A stretch of 64,000 nucleotides of DNA from CAWKGC01 sp963849005 (lineage in GTDB: Bacteria; Pseudomonadota; Gammaproteobacteria; Burkholderiales; Usitatibacteraceae). The DNA lies in assembly GCA_963849005.1 (NCBI GenBank), contig CAWKGC010000024.1, positions 248,001 to 312,000 on the forward strand. Direction: 5' to 3'. Positions 52,898 through 63,930 of this stretch are shown here, piece by piece (the first letter of the stretch is position 1; each line of letters starts with the position of its first letter). The notes beneath the pieces were generated by a model, which ran no database searches, was not told the DNA's origin, and worked only from the letters and a program-made list of their open reading frames with translations. A program made the translations under genes and the position numbers.

Positions 52898-55800
52898 TCG
52901 CCCCCGACCGCGACCGGCTTGCCCCGGGATGCGCGGCCCGCGATCCCCGCATAGGCGCGCTTCGCCAAACGATAGGCCAGGCGGATGCCGAGGATCGCCA
53001 GCAACGCCTCGAAGAGTGTCAGCATGAATGCCAACAGGCTGATCATGCGTGTCTCGCGCCAGTGGAACTTGGCGATGGCGCGGTCGCGCGCGATCTCGAT
53101 CGAGTCGTAGAAGGTCGGCACGACCAGCAGCGTGAGGATGGTGGAGGTGATCGTGCCGCCGATGATCGCGATCGCCATCGGGCGGTAGAACTCGCCGCCC
53201 TCTCCCAGCCCGATCGCCACCGGCATCATGCCGGCGATGAGCGCGAACGTGGTCATCAGGATCGGCCGCAGGCGCACGCGGCCCGCGTGCATCAACGCTT
53301 CCTCGCGGCTCACGCCCTGCGCTTCTTCCTTGCGCGCGCAGTCGAGCAGCAGGATCGCGTTCTTCGCCACCAGGCCCATGAGCATGATCACGCCGATGAA
53401 GCTCATGAGGTTCAGCGTGCCGCGGGTGAGGAGCAGCGCCAGCACCACGCCGATGAGGGACAGCGGCAGCGACAGCATCACCGGCAGCGGCGCGGTGAAA
53501 GAGCCGAACTGGATGACCAGGATCAGGTACATGAGCGCGATGCCCATGACCAACGCAATCCCCATCTCCGAGAACACTTCCTTCTGGTCGCGCGAGGCGC
53601 CCCCCAGCTCGATCCCGTAGCCCGGCGGGAACTCGATCTGCCTGGCGATCTTCAGCGCGTCCTCGGTGACCTCGCCGGAGGAACGCCCCTGCGCGTTGGC
53701 CGACACCGCGATCATGCGCTTGCCGTCGGAGTGCTGGATCTGCGCCGGGCCCTTGCCCATGGTGATGGTCGCGATCTGGTCGAGCGGCACCATCATGTTG
53801 CTTCCGCTCACCGCGATGGGCAGGTGCTCGATGTTGCTCGCGTCCACCCGGTCGTCCGGGTGCAGGCGCACGGAGACGTCGCGCGACTCTCCCGTCGGGT
53901 CCACCCAGTCGCCCACCTCGACGCCGGCAAAGGCGACGCGCAGCGCCTGCGCGGCATCGCCCACCGCGATGCCCAGCGAGTTGGCCAGCCCGCGGTCGAG
54001 CTCGATCTTCAGTTCGTCCTTGGGCTCCTGCTCGGAAAGGCCGACATCGACGGCGCCCGGCACCTTGGCGAGCTTGCCCATGAACTCGGTGGTGATCGCC
54101 ATGAGGCGGCGCGAATCGGGGCCGGAGAACTGGATCTGCACGGGCTTGCGCACGCCGTTGTTCAGGTCGTCGATGACCGTGTACTCGGCGCCGACGATTT
54201 GCGACATCAGCCTGCGCAGGTCGACCGTGATCTCGCGCGGCCGAGCGCTTGCGCTTCGTGCTCTTGCCGATATCGACGTACACGCGGCCGCCGCCCGGGC
54301 TCACGTTGCTGTTGGTGGCGACGACCTCGGGAATGGTGCGCGCGAGCTCCGCGGCCTTCTCCACTTTCAGCTTCGAGTAGTCGAGGCTGGCGCTCGAAGG
54401 CGTGCGCACCTCGATGGCGATCGTGCCGACGTCGGAAACCGGAAGGAAGCTCGAGCCGCCGACCGTGAATTGCAATGCCAGCGCGGCGACGAGGCTCAGC
54501 GCGGCGATGGCGGCCATGGAGCGCCGGTGATGCAGCGCCCATGCGATCACGTTGCCGTAGCGGTCGGACTGGTGGTCGAACCAGGTGTTGAAGCGCTTGA
54601 GCCACTTGCTGATGCCCTTCTTCTCCTGCTGCGCGTAGCCCACCGGGTCGCCCCAGTAGGCCGAGAGCATCGGGTCGAGCGTGAAGGAGATGAACAGGCT
54701 CACCAGCACCGAGGTCGCCACCGTCAGCGCGAAGGGCCGGAACCACTCGCCCGCGCCGCCGCCCATGAAGGCCACGGGGATGAACACCGCGATGATCGAG
54801 AACGTCGTCGCCGTGACCGCCATGCCGATCTCGGCCGTTCCCGCCCGGGCCGCCGTCACGCGGTCGGCCCCCCGCTCCATGTGGCGCACGATGTTCTCGC
54901 GCACCACGATGGCGTCGTCGATCAGCACGCCGATGGCGAGCGACAGGCCGAGGAGCGTCATGAAGTTGAGCGTGAAGCCGCAGGCCCACACCGCGATGAA
55001 CGCCGCGATGACCGAGGTCGGCAGGGCGAGGGCCGTGATCAGCGTGGAGCGCCAGGAGTTGAGGAACGCATACACGACGAAGATGGTCAGCACGGCGCCG
55101 AACATCAGCGCCTCGATCACGTTCCTGAGGCTGTTCTCCGCATCCTCGCCGCCGTCGAACGTGACCTCCAGCCTGGTGCCGGGAGGAAGCGTCTTGTTGA
55201 TTTCCTTGACCGTCTCGCGGACCTTGTTCGCAACGGACACGGTGCTGGCATCGCGCGAGCGCGTGACGTAAATGCCGACGTTCGGGTGGCCGTTGCGCAG
55301 GCTGAAGCCGCTGAGTTCGGCGAAGCCGTCCGAAACGCTGGCCACCTGCCCGAGGCGGACCACTTCATTACCGCGGCGCTTGAGCACGATCTGCTCGAAC
55401 TCCCTGGGAGACTCGATGCGTCCCACCAGCCGGATGCTCTGCTCGTCGAGCGTGCCCTTGACCCGCCCGACCGGCGCCGTGGTGTTCTGGCTGCGCAGGG
55501 CGCTGACGACTTCCGTCACCGAGATGTTGTACTCGCGCAGCTTCTCGGCGCGCAGCAGCACCGAAAGCTCGCGGCGCAGCGCGCCGTTCACGTTGACCAC
55601 GGCCACGCCGTCGATGCTGCGGAAGCGGTCGGACAGCACGTCCTCGGCCAGCCGCGAGATCTCGGCGTGCGTCTGGTTCTTCGCGGAAAGCGCCATCTGC
55701 ATGATCGGCTGCGCGGAAGGGTCGATGCGGCGCAGGATCGGCTCGCGCATTTCCACCGGCAGCTTGTGCCGCACGGAGGCAATCGCGTTGCGGATCTCGT

Positions 55801-56116
55801 CCGAGGCCTCGACCATGTTCTTCTTGAAGTTGAAGATGATGACGATGGTCGCCGCGCTCTCCGCGGAGGTGGAGCGGATCTGGTAGACCTGCGAAATGCT
55901 CTGCAGCGCCTTCTCCACGCGGTTGACGATCTCGCGTTCCACCGTCTCGGGCGAAGCGCCCGGATAGGGGATGTTCACGACCATCACCGGCTGCTCGACG
56001 TCGGGGATCTGGTTCACGCGCAGGTTCTTCAGCGCGAGCAGGCCGAGCGCCATGAGCATGATGATGATGACGACCGTGGTGACCGGCCGCTTGATGCTGA
56101 AGTCGGAAAGGAACAT
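52894..56116 (-). CDS. RND efflux pump inner-membrane permease, one frameshift
   Basis: This permease of the HAE-1/AcrB-like RND family exports hydrophobic compounds using the proton gradient. About 1073 residues: FSIKRPVTTVVIIIMLMALG is the first span; LSLAIGVLIDDAIVVRENIV carries the transmembrane Asp pair of the proton relay; the second half has LMSFIGVIMLMGLVAKNAIL with the conserved Lys. GRVRLRPILMTTFALIAGMM is the second repeat of the RPILMTT motif, and the first half has EIGMAVTATTFSIIAVFIPV. One break lies near 54240. Substrate is unknown. It lies between its adaptor gene (3 bp upstream) and GDPD (overlapping). Confidence 0.93.
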
Positions 56117-56119
56117 GGC

Positions 56120-57263
56120 TCAGTTCTTCGCGCTGGCGGCCGGGTCTTTCGTGGCGGCCGCCTTGGTGGGCGTCGCCGGGGGAGGAGGCCTGTATCGCCT
56201 GGCCTTCCTTCAGCAGCGCCGTCGGGTGGCGGATCACCTGGTCGCCCTCCGCAAGCCCTCCCGCCACCACGAAGTCCCCGCTGCGCGCATCGCGCTCGCC
56301 GATGGCAAGGTCCACCTTTTGCAGCTTGTTGTCCTTCACGCGCCAGGCCGAGGACTTGTCGCCATCGCGCACCAGCGAGGTGGCCGGGATCGTGAGGCTG
56401 TTGGCGGACTCGACCTCGACGCGGCCCTCCGCGTACAGGCCGGCGAGGCGGGGCTGCTTCTGGCCGGTGAAATCCACCAGCACCTCGACCTGCCGCGTGG
56501 TCGCGTTGGCCGCGGGATTGACGCGCTTCACCTTGCCGGGGAATTCCTGCTCGCCGTAGCCGTTGACCCGGAAGGCCACGTTCTGCCCCGGCTTCACGGC
56601 GCCGATGTTGTCGGCCGATACCAGCCCTTCGAAACGCATGCTCGTCGGATCGATGACCTTCACGAGTTCCTTGCCGATGGCCGCGGTGTCTCCCGCGGAG
56701 ACCTTGCGGTCGCTGACCAGGCCGTCAAACGGCGCGCGCACTTCGGTGCGCTGCAATTGCTGGCGTGCCAGCACGGAACGCGTCTTGGCCGACTCCAGGT
56801 CGCTTTGCGCGTTGTTGCGGCGGATCTCGGCGTCCTCGACCTGCTGCGCGGAGGCCATCCCGGAGCCGCGCAGCGTCGTCATGCGCTGGAACTGGCGCTC
56901 GGACTGCTCGAGCGCCTGGGCCGCCGCGCGGCTGGACGCCTCGGCGGAGGCGAGCGCGTCGCGGATCGCCGTGTCGTCCAGGCGCACCAGCAGGTCGCCG
57001 CGCCGGACGTTGTCGCCGTTCTCCTTGAGGACCTGCAGGACCACCGCATTGACCTCGGCGCGCAGGTCGGCGCGCCGCTCCGGCTGCACCGACCCGGTGA
57101 TGGACGGGCCGGAGGCCAATGCGCTGTTCTTCACCACATGGACGTCTTCGGGGGAGATGAGCAGCGGCGGGCCCGCGGCGGCCTTCTCGTCCGTCGCCGG
57201 GCCCTTGCCGCAGGCGGCGAGCGCAAGCGCCAGCACGAGGACGAAACTGTTTCGATGCGACAT
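56120..57263 (-). CDS. RND efflux periplasmic adaptor (MFP) lipoprotein
   Basis: The adaptor links the RND permease to an outer-membrane channel. MSHRNSFVLVLALALAAC ends in a lipobox (LAAC). The biotinyl-lipoyl half is RADLRAEVNAVVLQVLKENG. A coiled-coil hairpin covers about residues 105-175 (ASSRAAAQALEQSERQFQRM and on), then TEVRAPFDGLVSDRKVSAGD, and the beta-barrel includes NPAANATTRQVEVLVDF. One break near 56175, in the C-run of GCCTCCTCCCCC, moves the last residues into another frame (PATPTKAAATKDPAASAKN) before the stop. It is the first gene of the operon with the permease and GDPD. Confidence 0.92.
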
Positions 57264-57514
57264 GGCGGGATTCCGGGATTCTCTGTCAGATGCGAAAGGG
57301 TAAGCCAGCCGGGGGAGGGGAGCCAGCCGGATGGGACGAAATGCGGATATCGGGGGGTGAATTGTAGTGGAAAGGCGCCGATCTTCGAATTGTCCCGGGA
57401 TTGACCCCGAAAACGGCCATTTGTTCGCTCCGGCGCACGGGCTGCGCGGGCTTGCGTTGTTGCCGGTTACACCTCAATATTTTCCGGCGCTTTCCGAGTC
57501 GAAAGGGGATGTCC

Positions 57515-59146
57515 ATGGACGATACCAAGATCATCGTGACGCACAAGGGCGCCCTGGAGGCCAAGTACGGCGCGGCGGCCTCCCGCGTTCTTGCAGCGAT
57601 CGGCCGGCTCATCAGCGCCGATGCCGCGCGCGGCATCGGTTCGCGCCTGGTCGCCCTGGACAGCAAGTCGGACATGGCCGCCTATCACGCGCGGCCAATG
57701 CGCGGCCCGGCGGACGAGGAGGGCGCCAAGCGCTGCATCGATGCGATCGACAAGGCGATCGAACCGCACTACATCCTCATCGTCGGTGGCCCCGACGTCG
57801 TGCCGATGCAGGACCTGCAAAATCCCGCCGGCGTGCTGGTGGGCAAGTTGAACGAGGCGCCGGACAACGGCGACGATGACCCCAACCTGCCGAGTGACCT
57901 GCCGTATGCCTGCGACGCACCGTGGTCGCGGGACCCCGGCGACTTCCAGGGCCCGACGCGCGTCGTGGGCCGGCTGCCGGACGTGCCCAAGGAGAAAGAC
58001 CCTGCTTTCCTGGTGAAACTCCTCAAGCTGGCGGCGGAGGCCCGGCCCCTGCCGCGCAAGGATTACGAGGCCTGGTTCGCCCTGTCGGCGAAAGTGTGGG
58101 AGACCTCCTCGTCGAAAACAGTGAAGAAGATTTTCGGCGATACCTCGCGGCTGGTTTTCTCGCCGCCGAAGAAAAACCTCTGGTCGGCGCAGGAGCTGTC
58201 GCCCCGGTTGCACTACATCAACTGCCACGGCGGCAACCGCGCCGTCGAGTTCCTCGGCCAATTTCCGCCGGACGGTGATGTGGAGGGGGAGCAGACCCTC
58301 GCCATGAGAGCGCCGGCATTGAGGGGAAAGGTCGCCAGGGGAACGGTCGTGGCGGCCGAGTGCTGCTTCGGCGCGCAGGTGTTCAGCCCGCGCAAGAAGG
58401 ACGGCGCCGAGGTCAATGGCACGCTCGGCATCGCGCTCGAATACCTGCGGCAGGGCGCATACGGGGTCTTCGGCAGCACCAACATCGCCTACGGCCCGCC
58501 GGGCGACCTCGACAATGACAACGCGGACGTGATCTGCCGCAAGTTCATGGAGCGCGTGCGCGCCGGTTGCTCGCTGGGGCGCGCGGCGCTCGAGGCGCGG
58601 GTCGCATACGTGAAATACGACCCCTGGACCGATCCGGTGAAGTTGAAAACGCTGGCGCAGTTCACCCTGCTCGGCGACCCTTCGATCCATCCGGTGGCGC
58701 CTGAGGCTTCGCGCCCTTCGCCACGCGAGCGGCGCATCGAAGTGAATCCCGAGGTCGAGCGGCGTTATCGTGCCTATCGGCGCAAAAAGGCGCGCGAGGA
58801 AGGCCTGGCGCTCGATGCGGCGAAGGTGGTCCTCAAGGACGAGTTGGCGCAGATCCCGGCGGAGGTCCAGCAGCAGATCTGGGCGATGGCCGAAAAGCTG
58901 GGAATGCGCAGCAAGATGATCCGCACCTTGTCGCTCTGGGCGGGTGCCAAGGCGGTGGCAGGGGGCGACAAATCGGCGAGCGCCGCCAATCGCGCGCGGC
59001 GCGTCGGCGTGCTGATCGGCATGCTGGACCCCAAAACGGGTGAAGGCGACGCGGCGAAGGGCCGCAAGGCGTTTCGGCGCTACTGCGCGGTGATCGCGCG
59101 GATGGAGGGCTCGAAGGTCGTGACCAAGTACCTGGTCAGCCGTTGA
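57515..59146 (+). CDS. Orphan cytoplasmic C25/caspase-like cysteine peptidase
   Basis: The intact 543-residue product resembles peptidase family C25 (gingipain-like, caspase fold). EPHYILIVGGPDVVPMQD (residues 83-100) is the strand-turn of the N-terminal subdomain. The catalytic His is His238 in LHYINCHGGN and the Cys is Cys283 or Cys284 in GTVVAAECCFGAQVF. GVFGSTNIAYG and QFTLLGDPSIHPV are the usual later motifs of C25. No signal peptide is seen, unlike secreted gingipains. The last 150 residues are helical and basic (from about RRYRAYRRKKAREEG) and match nothing I know. ATG 57515 has AAAGGGG at good spacing; ATG 57509 is an alternative. Its partner and target are unknown. Confidence 0.75.
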   Translation: MDDTKIIVTHKGALEAKYGAAASRVLAAIGRLISADAARGIGSRLVALDSKSDMAAYHARPMRGPADEEGAKRCIDAIDKAIEPHYILIVGGPDVVPMQDLQNPAGVLVGKLNEAPDNGDDDPNLPSDLPYACDAPWSRDPGDFQGPTRVVGRLPDVPKEKDPAFLVKLLKLAAEARPLPRKDYEAWFALSAKVWETSSSKTVKKIFGDTSRLVFSPPKKNLWSAQELSPRLHYINCHGGNRAVEFLGQFPPDGDVEGEQTLAMRAPALRGKVARGTVVAAECCFGAQVFSPRKKDGAEVNGTLGIALEYLRQGAYGVFGSTNIAYGPPGDLDNDNADVICRKFMERVRAGCSLGRAALEARVAYVKYDPWTDPVKLKTLAQFTLLGDPSIHPVAPEASRPSPRERRIEVNPEVERRYRAYRRKKAREEGLALDAAKVVLKDELAQIPAEVQQQIWAMAEKLGMRSKMIRTLSLWAGAKAVAGGDKSASAANRARRVGVLIGMLDPKTGEGDAAKGRKAFRRYCAVIARMEGSKVVTKYLVSR

Positions 59147-59149
59147 CGT

Positions 59150-61571
59150 CTAGCGCGCGTGGCGCGATGAGACGTCGAGAAGATGCAGCAGCAGGCTCTT
59201 CAGCTTCGCGGGCGGCACGGGCTTGTGCAGCAAGGGGAACCCGCTTGCCTTGATGCGCGCGAGTTCATCGGCCGAGGACTCGCCCGAAACCAGCAGCACC
59301 GGGATGTCCTTTCCCCACGCCTCGCGCAGCTTGCGCGCTGCATCGAGGCCGGTGGTGCCGGCGCGCAGGCGGTAGTCCACGACGAGCAGCGCCGGGCGCG
59401 TGCCATCGGGCGGCGCGGCGAGAGCGTCCTCCGCGTTGGCGAAGGCCTGCACCTTGCTGCCCCAGGAGCCCAGCAACGCGGCCATGCTGTCGCGCACATC
59501 GGGCTCGTCGTCGATCACGACGATGCGCGCGCCCTGCAGGGCGGCGGCGGCCGGCGGCCCCGCGAAAACGTCTTCGTTCGCGGGCACCGCCTCTGCCGGC
59601 TCGAGCGTGATGCGAAACGCTGTCCCTCGGCCCGGCGCGGAGGAAAGCGCGAGGCCGTGGCCCATCAGGTCGCACAGGCGCTTCACGATGGCGAGCCCGA
59701 GGCCCAGGCCCTGGCGGCGGTCGCGCTCGACATTGCCCACCTGGTAGAACTCGTCGAAGACGCGCGCCTGGTGTTCCTCGGCGATGCCGATGCCCGCGTC
59801 GCGCACCTCGAGCACCAGCGCGCCCGAGCGCGGCCGCACGCCCACGAGGATGCCGCCGGAAGCGGTGTAGCGGATGGCGTTGGCGACGAGGTTGCGCAGG
59901 ATGCGCTCGAGGTGGATGGGATCGGAGCGCACGAGGCGCGCCGTGGGCACGAAGCGCAGCGCGAGGTTCTTCTCCTCCGCGGCGGAGGAAAGGTCGTTGG
60001 CGATGCGCTCGAACATCGGCTGCAGCGCGACGGGCTGCAGGTTCACGGTGACGGCGCCCGCGTCGAGCCGCGAGACGTCCAGCACTTCGCTGAAAAGCGA
60101 TTCCAGCGCGGCGATCGACTGGTTGATGCGCCCGGTGAGCTCGCGGCTCTCGGCATCCTGCGTGCGCTGGTTGAGCGCGGAGGCGAAGAGGCCCAGCGCG
60201 TGCAGCGGCTGGCGCAGGTCGTGGCTCGCCGCCGCGAGGAAGCGCGACTTGGCGACGTTGGCCGCCTCCGCGTCGCGCCGCGCCTCGGCCTGCAGGTCGA
60301 CCTCGATCGCGAGCGCGCGCGATTTTTCCTCGACGCGCTGCTCCAGTTCGACGTTGAGCGCCTCGTATTCCCGCAGCGTCTTGACGAAGCGGTCGATCAT
60401 GATCCAGCCCACCAGCGTCAGGAAGAAGAGCGCGAGGTAGGGCACGAGGTACATCGGCCGCAGGTTCTCGGCGTCCTGCGCGGCCATCCAGTCGTGGATG
60501 CCGAAGAAGGCCGCGCCCGCGCCGGTGGCGAGCAGGATCCAGCTGAGCGTGTCGCGCGTGCGCAGCGCGTTCCCGATCACCGCGTAGAGCGCGCCCAAAG
60601 CGGCAGCGATCGCGCCCAGCCTGAGGGCGGCGGCAACGGGATACAGCAGGTCCGCCGACGCGGCGAGATAGAGCGCGGGAGCCGTGGCCGCGGCGTAGAG
60701 GAGCACGCCCTTCTCGTAGCGCGGCCATTCCGCCCGGGCGAAGCGAACGCAGAAGATGCACAGCAGCATGACCCACAGCACGTAGGCCACGTTCCACCAG
60801 ACCGCGAAGTGCGGCGGGGGCAGCAGGTCGCGGGGCATCAGCGTCGCCGCGGTGTGCAGGCCCCAGATGATGGTGCCGATGGCGAAGATGAAATACTCGC
60901 GGTCGCTGCGGATGCGCAGCCAGAGGATGAGGACGAAGAAGCCGAGCGCCAGCGTGGTGAGGCTGGCCGCCGCGGGCCCGATGGTATGCCCGAACTGGTC
61001 CTGAGAGCTGCCGGACGTACAGCGGCTCGTAGGGTCCGAAGAGGGCGCCTCCGATGCCCCCGTCGCGCCCCGGCGGGACGTTGATGCGCAGGTCGATGAC
61101 GTTTTCGCCCTGCCTGAGCAGCGCGCCGGGCACGACGAACAGCTGCACCGGCTCCCAGCGTCCCGGCGGGAGTCCCGCGAGCTCCCCGGACTGGCCGGCA
61201 AGCACGCCATTGACGAAGAGCTGGCTGTTGGAAAGCGTGGCGGTGAGATAGAAAGCGTGATCTCCCCGCGGCTGCGCGGGCATCGCGACCGTGAAGCGAT
61301 ACCAGGCAAGCCCGGAAGCGCCGGGGCGGTTTTCGCTCCAGTCGTCGGGGAGGCTCTGCTTCTTCCACGGCGCGAGGTCGGAGGGCGGCTGCGGCTCGTC
61401 GCTTTTCAGGAAGCGCGCTTCCGCGAGCTCGAGGACGCCTTCCTGCGCCTGGCCGCAACCGGACAAGGCGCCTGAGATGCACAGCCCGGCAAGCAGGAGC
61501 CGCGCGGATTCGATCCACCGCCGCCGCGCCAACAGGCGCACCGCGCCAGCCATCCTGCGCATGCCGATCAT
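59150..61571 (-). CDS. Hybrid sensor histidine kinase with 7TM sensor and receiver domain, one frameshift
   Basis: The N-terminus (MIGMRRMAGAVRLLARRR) leads to a signal/anchor and lipobox-like LSGC, then an extracytoplasmic 7TMR-DISM-type beta-sandwich (GLAWYRFTVAMPAQPRGDHA; LPPGRWEPVQLFVVPGALLR). A break near 61010 precedes seven membrane spans between ASLTTLALGFFVLILWL and ALFFLTLVGWIMID. A coiled coil leads to the H-box AASHDLRQPLHALGLFASAL, N-box RILRNLVANAIRYTASGG, and G-boxes DAGIGI and GLGLGLAIV. A C-terminal receiver has IDDEP and the phosphoacceptor in LLVVDYRLRAG. About 806 residues. It is divergent from its probable response regulator 111 bp away. Confidence 0.9.
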
Positions 61572-61682
61572 GATCTCCTCGCCGCCACATCGTCACGCCC
61601 GGTGATGGGCGCGCGGTGGCTATTGTAGTATCTGCCGACTGCCCGTCCCGTCGCGCCTGCCATTTCCCGAGAGGTCAGCGCC

Positions 61683-62313
61683 ATGAAGCTCCTGCTCGCC
61701 GACGACCACCAGATGGTGCGGCTCGGCCTCAAGGCCGCGCTCGCCCCGCTTGGCGCGGACGTGAGCTATGTGGAGGCGGAGAGCGCGGAAGGCGCACTCG
61801 CCGCGGCCGCCGCGCACGCCGACCTCGACCTCGTGCTCATCGACATCAACATGCCGGGAATGGGCGGCGTGGAGGGCGTGCGCCGGCTGCGCGCCGCGCT
61901 ACCCCTCGCTTCCCGTGATCGCCTGTTCCGCCGCCGAGGACGGCGCGATCGTGAAGGCCTTGCTGCAGCTCGGCGTTTCCGGTTTCATCCCGAAGTCCGA
62001 CACCACGCAGGTGATGCTCCAGGCCGTGCGGCTGGTGCTCGCGGGAGGCACCTACGTGCCGCCGCGCCTGATGGCGGACTCCGGGTCGCAACCGACCGCG
62101 GCGCCCGGCCGGGTCGCATCGCTTTCCCCGCGCCAGCAGGATGTGCTGCGGCTCCTCGCCGAGGGCAAGCCGAACAAGCTCATCGCGCGCGACCTCGACA
62201 TCAGCGAAGCAACGGTGAAGGTTCATTTGCTCGCGGTGTTCCGGGCGCTGGGCGCGCGCAATCGCACGGAAGCGGTCGTCATCGCGCAGCGCCTGGTCGC
62301 GCGCGGGGAATAA
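61683..62313 (+). CDS. NarL/FixJ-family response regulator, one frameshift
   Basis: The receiver begins MKLLLADDHQMVRLGLKAAL with the acidic pair in LADDH and the phosphoacceptor Asp54 in DLVLIDINMPGMGG. A break near 61905 (CTACCCC region) shifts the frame; it continues as LPVIACSAAEDGAIVKALLQ and the switch Lys in GFIPKSDT. The LuxR-type helix-turn-helix is SLSPRQQDVLRLLAEGKPNK, LIARDLDISEATVKVHLLAV and FRALGARNRTEAVVIAQRL. Total length is about 209 residues. It faces the hybrid kinase gene, the classic arrangement of an orphan-pair two-component system. Target genes cannot be seen. Confidence 0.93.
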
Positions 62314-62349
62314 AAAGGGGGCGGCCCGGCCTCGATTGCCGGTCGCCCC
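62311..62349 (-). terminator. Rho-independent terminator, minus strand
   Basis: GGGGCG (62318-62323) pairs with CGCCCC (62344-62349), and CCGGC (62326-62330) with GCCGG (62338-62342), with a small bulge. On the minus strand the stem is followed by five T at 62316-62312. It ends the rhodanese transcript and overlaps the stop of the convergent regulator gene. Confidence 0.7.
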
Positions 62350-62377
62350 GAAAGCCCAAGGAGAACAGGGCGAAACT

Positions 62378-63070
62378 TCATCGTGCCGCGGCCAACCGGT
62401 CTGAATAGATCCAGCGCGGGTCGATGCTGGCAGTCCAGGGCAGCCCGGCGTTCTTCCATCCGCGCTCGCGATGGACTTGCGTGCCGTCCGCATTGGCCGC
62501 CAGCCGGCCCTCGAAGCCGTCGGTGACCACGAAGACCTGGAGGTAACCGTGTTCCTGCATGAGCTTCGCGGCGATGGCACTCAACTCGCCTGAGCGGCAC
62601 AGGAGCACGACCGGGTCGCCGTGGCGCAGGTGCGCCGCGCGCAGGGTGTCGTCCATGCGCTCGAGGAAGCGGGTGTTGAAGTCCATCGCGAGTTGGCCGT
62701 CCTGCGCATCGACGGCAAAGGCACGGGGCCGGCTCCATCAGCGGGACGTTCGCATCCACGCCGAGCGGCATGCCGGTGTAGAACACCTCGGCCCGCCCGC
62801 GGATGTCGACCAGCAGCACGCGTCGCGCCGAGGTCCTGCTTGAGTTGCCACGCCCGATTCGCGTCGACCGGGATAGGCGGCAAGCGTTCCGCGCCGTTGA
62901 GGGCGTCGTCGGGCGCGGCCGGTTGCGGCGCCTGGTCATCGATGCAGGTCAGGAAGGAAGCGTTGTCCACCGCGCGGATGCCGCAGGCGCCGTCGCCCGG
63001 ATACCTGGGGCGAGGCGCCGGCCGCGCCGCAAAGCGCGAGGAGGATCGCGGCAATGATCGGCTTTTTCAT
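62378..63070 (-). CDS. Exported rhodanese-domain protein, frameshifted
   Basis: MKKPIIAAILLALCGAAGAS is a signal peptide. After a break near 63005 the mature part reads ACGIRAVDNASFLTCIDDQA, then VDANRAWQLKQDLGA, LLVDIRGRAEVFYTGMPLGV, MDFNTRFLERMDDTLRAAHL, and the rhodanese active loop LLCRSGELSAIAAKLM, in which the Cys carries the persulfide. It ends with DGFEGRLAANADGTQVHRER and WTASIDPRWIYSDRLAAAR. Breaks lie near 63005, 62830 and 62720. Periplasmic rhodaneses move sulfane sulfur; the substrate here is unknown. The gene ends a short minus-strand group with a small anchored protein and a cytochrome. Confidence 0.85.
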
Positions 63071-63080
63071 CGTCGGCTCC

Positions 63081-63410
63081 TCAGAAGGTTGCGGGCTGGA
63101 CTTCGGCTTCGGCGCGCGGATCGAGCGCGGACTTCGCGTCGGGGACGCCGAACTTCGCTTCGGCGACGACGGGCTCCGTGCTCCCCTGCACGGGGATTGT
63201 GCATTCGCCGGGAAGTTCGATCGGCGCATCGGACAGCGTGCCGGTCGGGGCCGCCGCGTAGGCGCAGTTCATCGTCGCTGTCCGCGAGGCATCGGGGGCG
63301 GTGGCGCTGATCGCGGCCAGCCCGGCGAGGACGCCGAGCAGCACGACGGTGCGGGTGACTGCGGCGACGGTGCGGTATTGCCTGAGTTCGGGGGATTCGC
63401 TTGCGTTCAT
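63081..63410 (-). CDS. Small membrane-anchored periplasmic protein, unknown
   Basis: ATG 63410 follows GGAGGCAGCA. The 109-residue product has a cytoplasmic start (MNASESPELRQYRTVAAV), one membrane span (TVVLLGVLAGLAAISATAPD) and a periplasmic tail with two cysteines (MNCAYAAAP and ELPGECTIPVQG). I recognise no family. Ten bases separate its stop from the rhodanese gene, so they are probably co-transcribed. The two cysteines suggest a disulfide or metal site, but that is inference. Confidence 0.7.
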   Translation of the reverse strand: MNASESPELRQYRTVAAVTRTVVLLGVLAGLAAISATAPDASRTATMNCAYAAAPTGTLSDAPIELPGECTIPVQGSTEPVVAEAKFGVPDAKSALDPRAEAEVQPATF

Positions 63411-63543
63411 TGCTGCCTCCTGTGGATTGATGTCGAAATCGACAGGAGGAAGTGTGGGTGCGGCAGCGCGCCGCGCCCATTCCACAGGCGGCTTAGGGAC
63501 GGTCGGCCATCGGGCTTAATCCGAACGGATCAGGCGAGCGGGA

Positions 63544-63864
63544 TCAGGGCTTTTCCCTGGCCTCGATCTGCAACGACGCATACCAGGCCGCCAGGTCGGC
63601 GATGTCGTCGTCCGACAGCGGCTTGGCCACCACCGCCATCACTTCGTGGCCGCGCTTGCCGCTGCGGTAGGCCTTGAGTTGCGCGATGAGGTAACTCTCG
63701 GGCTGTGCGGCCAGGTTGGGAGCGTCCGGAAGGATGCTGACGCCCAGGGGGCCGTGGCAGACGGCGCAAGGGCGAGCCTTCGCCTTGCCCGCCACGGCGT
63801 CGGCGTGGCTGCCGCCGGATGCGGCGGCGAGCACTGCCGCGAGCAGAAGAGCCTTTCGAAACAT
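63544..63864 (-). CDS. Monoheme class I cytochrome c (c553-like)
   Basis: The 106-residue product has a signal peptide (MFRKALLLAAVLAAASGGSH) and one heme motif, CAVCHG, in GKAKARPCAVCHGPLG. A methionine ligand is likely in RGHEVMAVVAKPLSDDDIAD, and DDDIADLAAWYASLQ is the usual C-terminal helix. It belongs with the small electron-carrier cytochromes of the c4/c553 type. The upstream sugar dehydrogenase gene suggests it takes electrons from that enzyme. The frame is intact. Confidence 0.88.
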   Translation of the reverse strand: MFRKALLLAAVLAAASGGSHADAVAGKAKARPCAVCHGPLGVSILPDAPNLAAQPESYLIAQLKAYRSGKRGHEVMAVVAKPLSDDDIADLAAWYASLQIEAREKP

Positions 63865-63930
63865 TCCTTGCTCCTGAAAGAAACGGGCCGGTGATCCACC
63901 GGCCCGGGAAAGCTTGCTTCAGGTTCGGCA

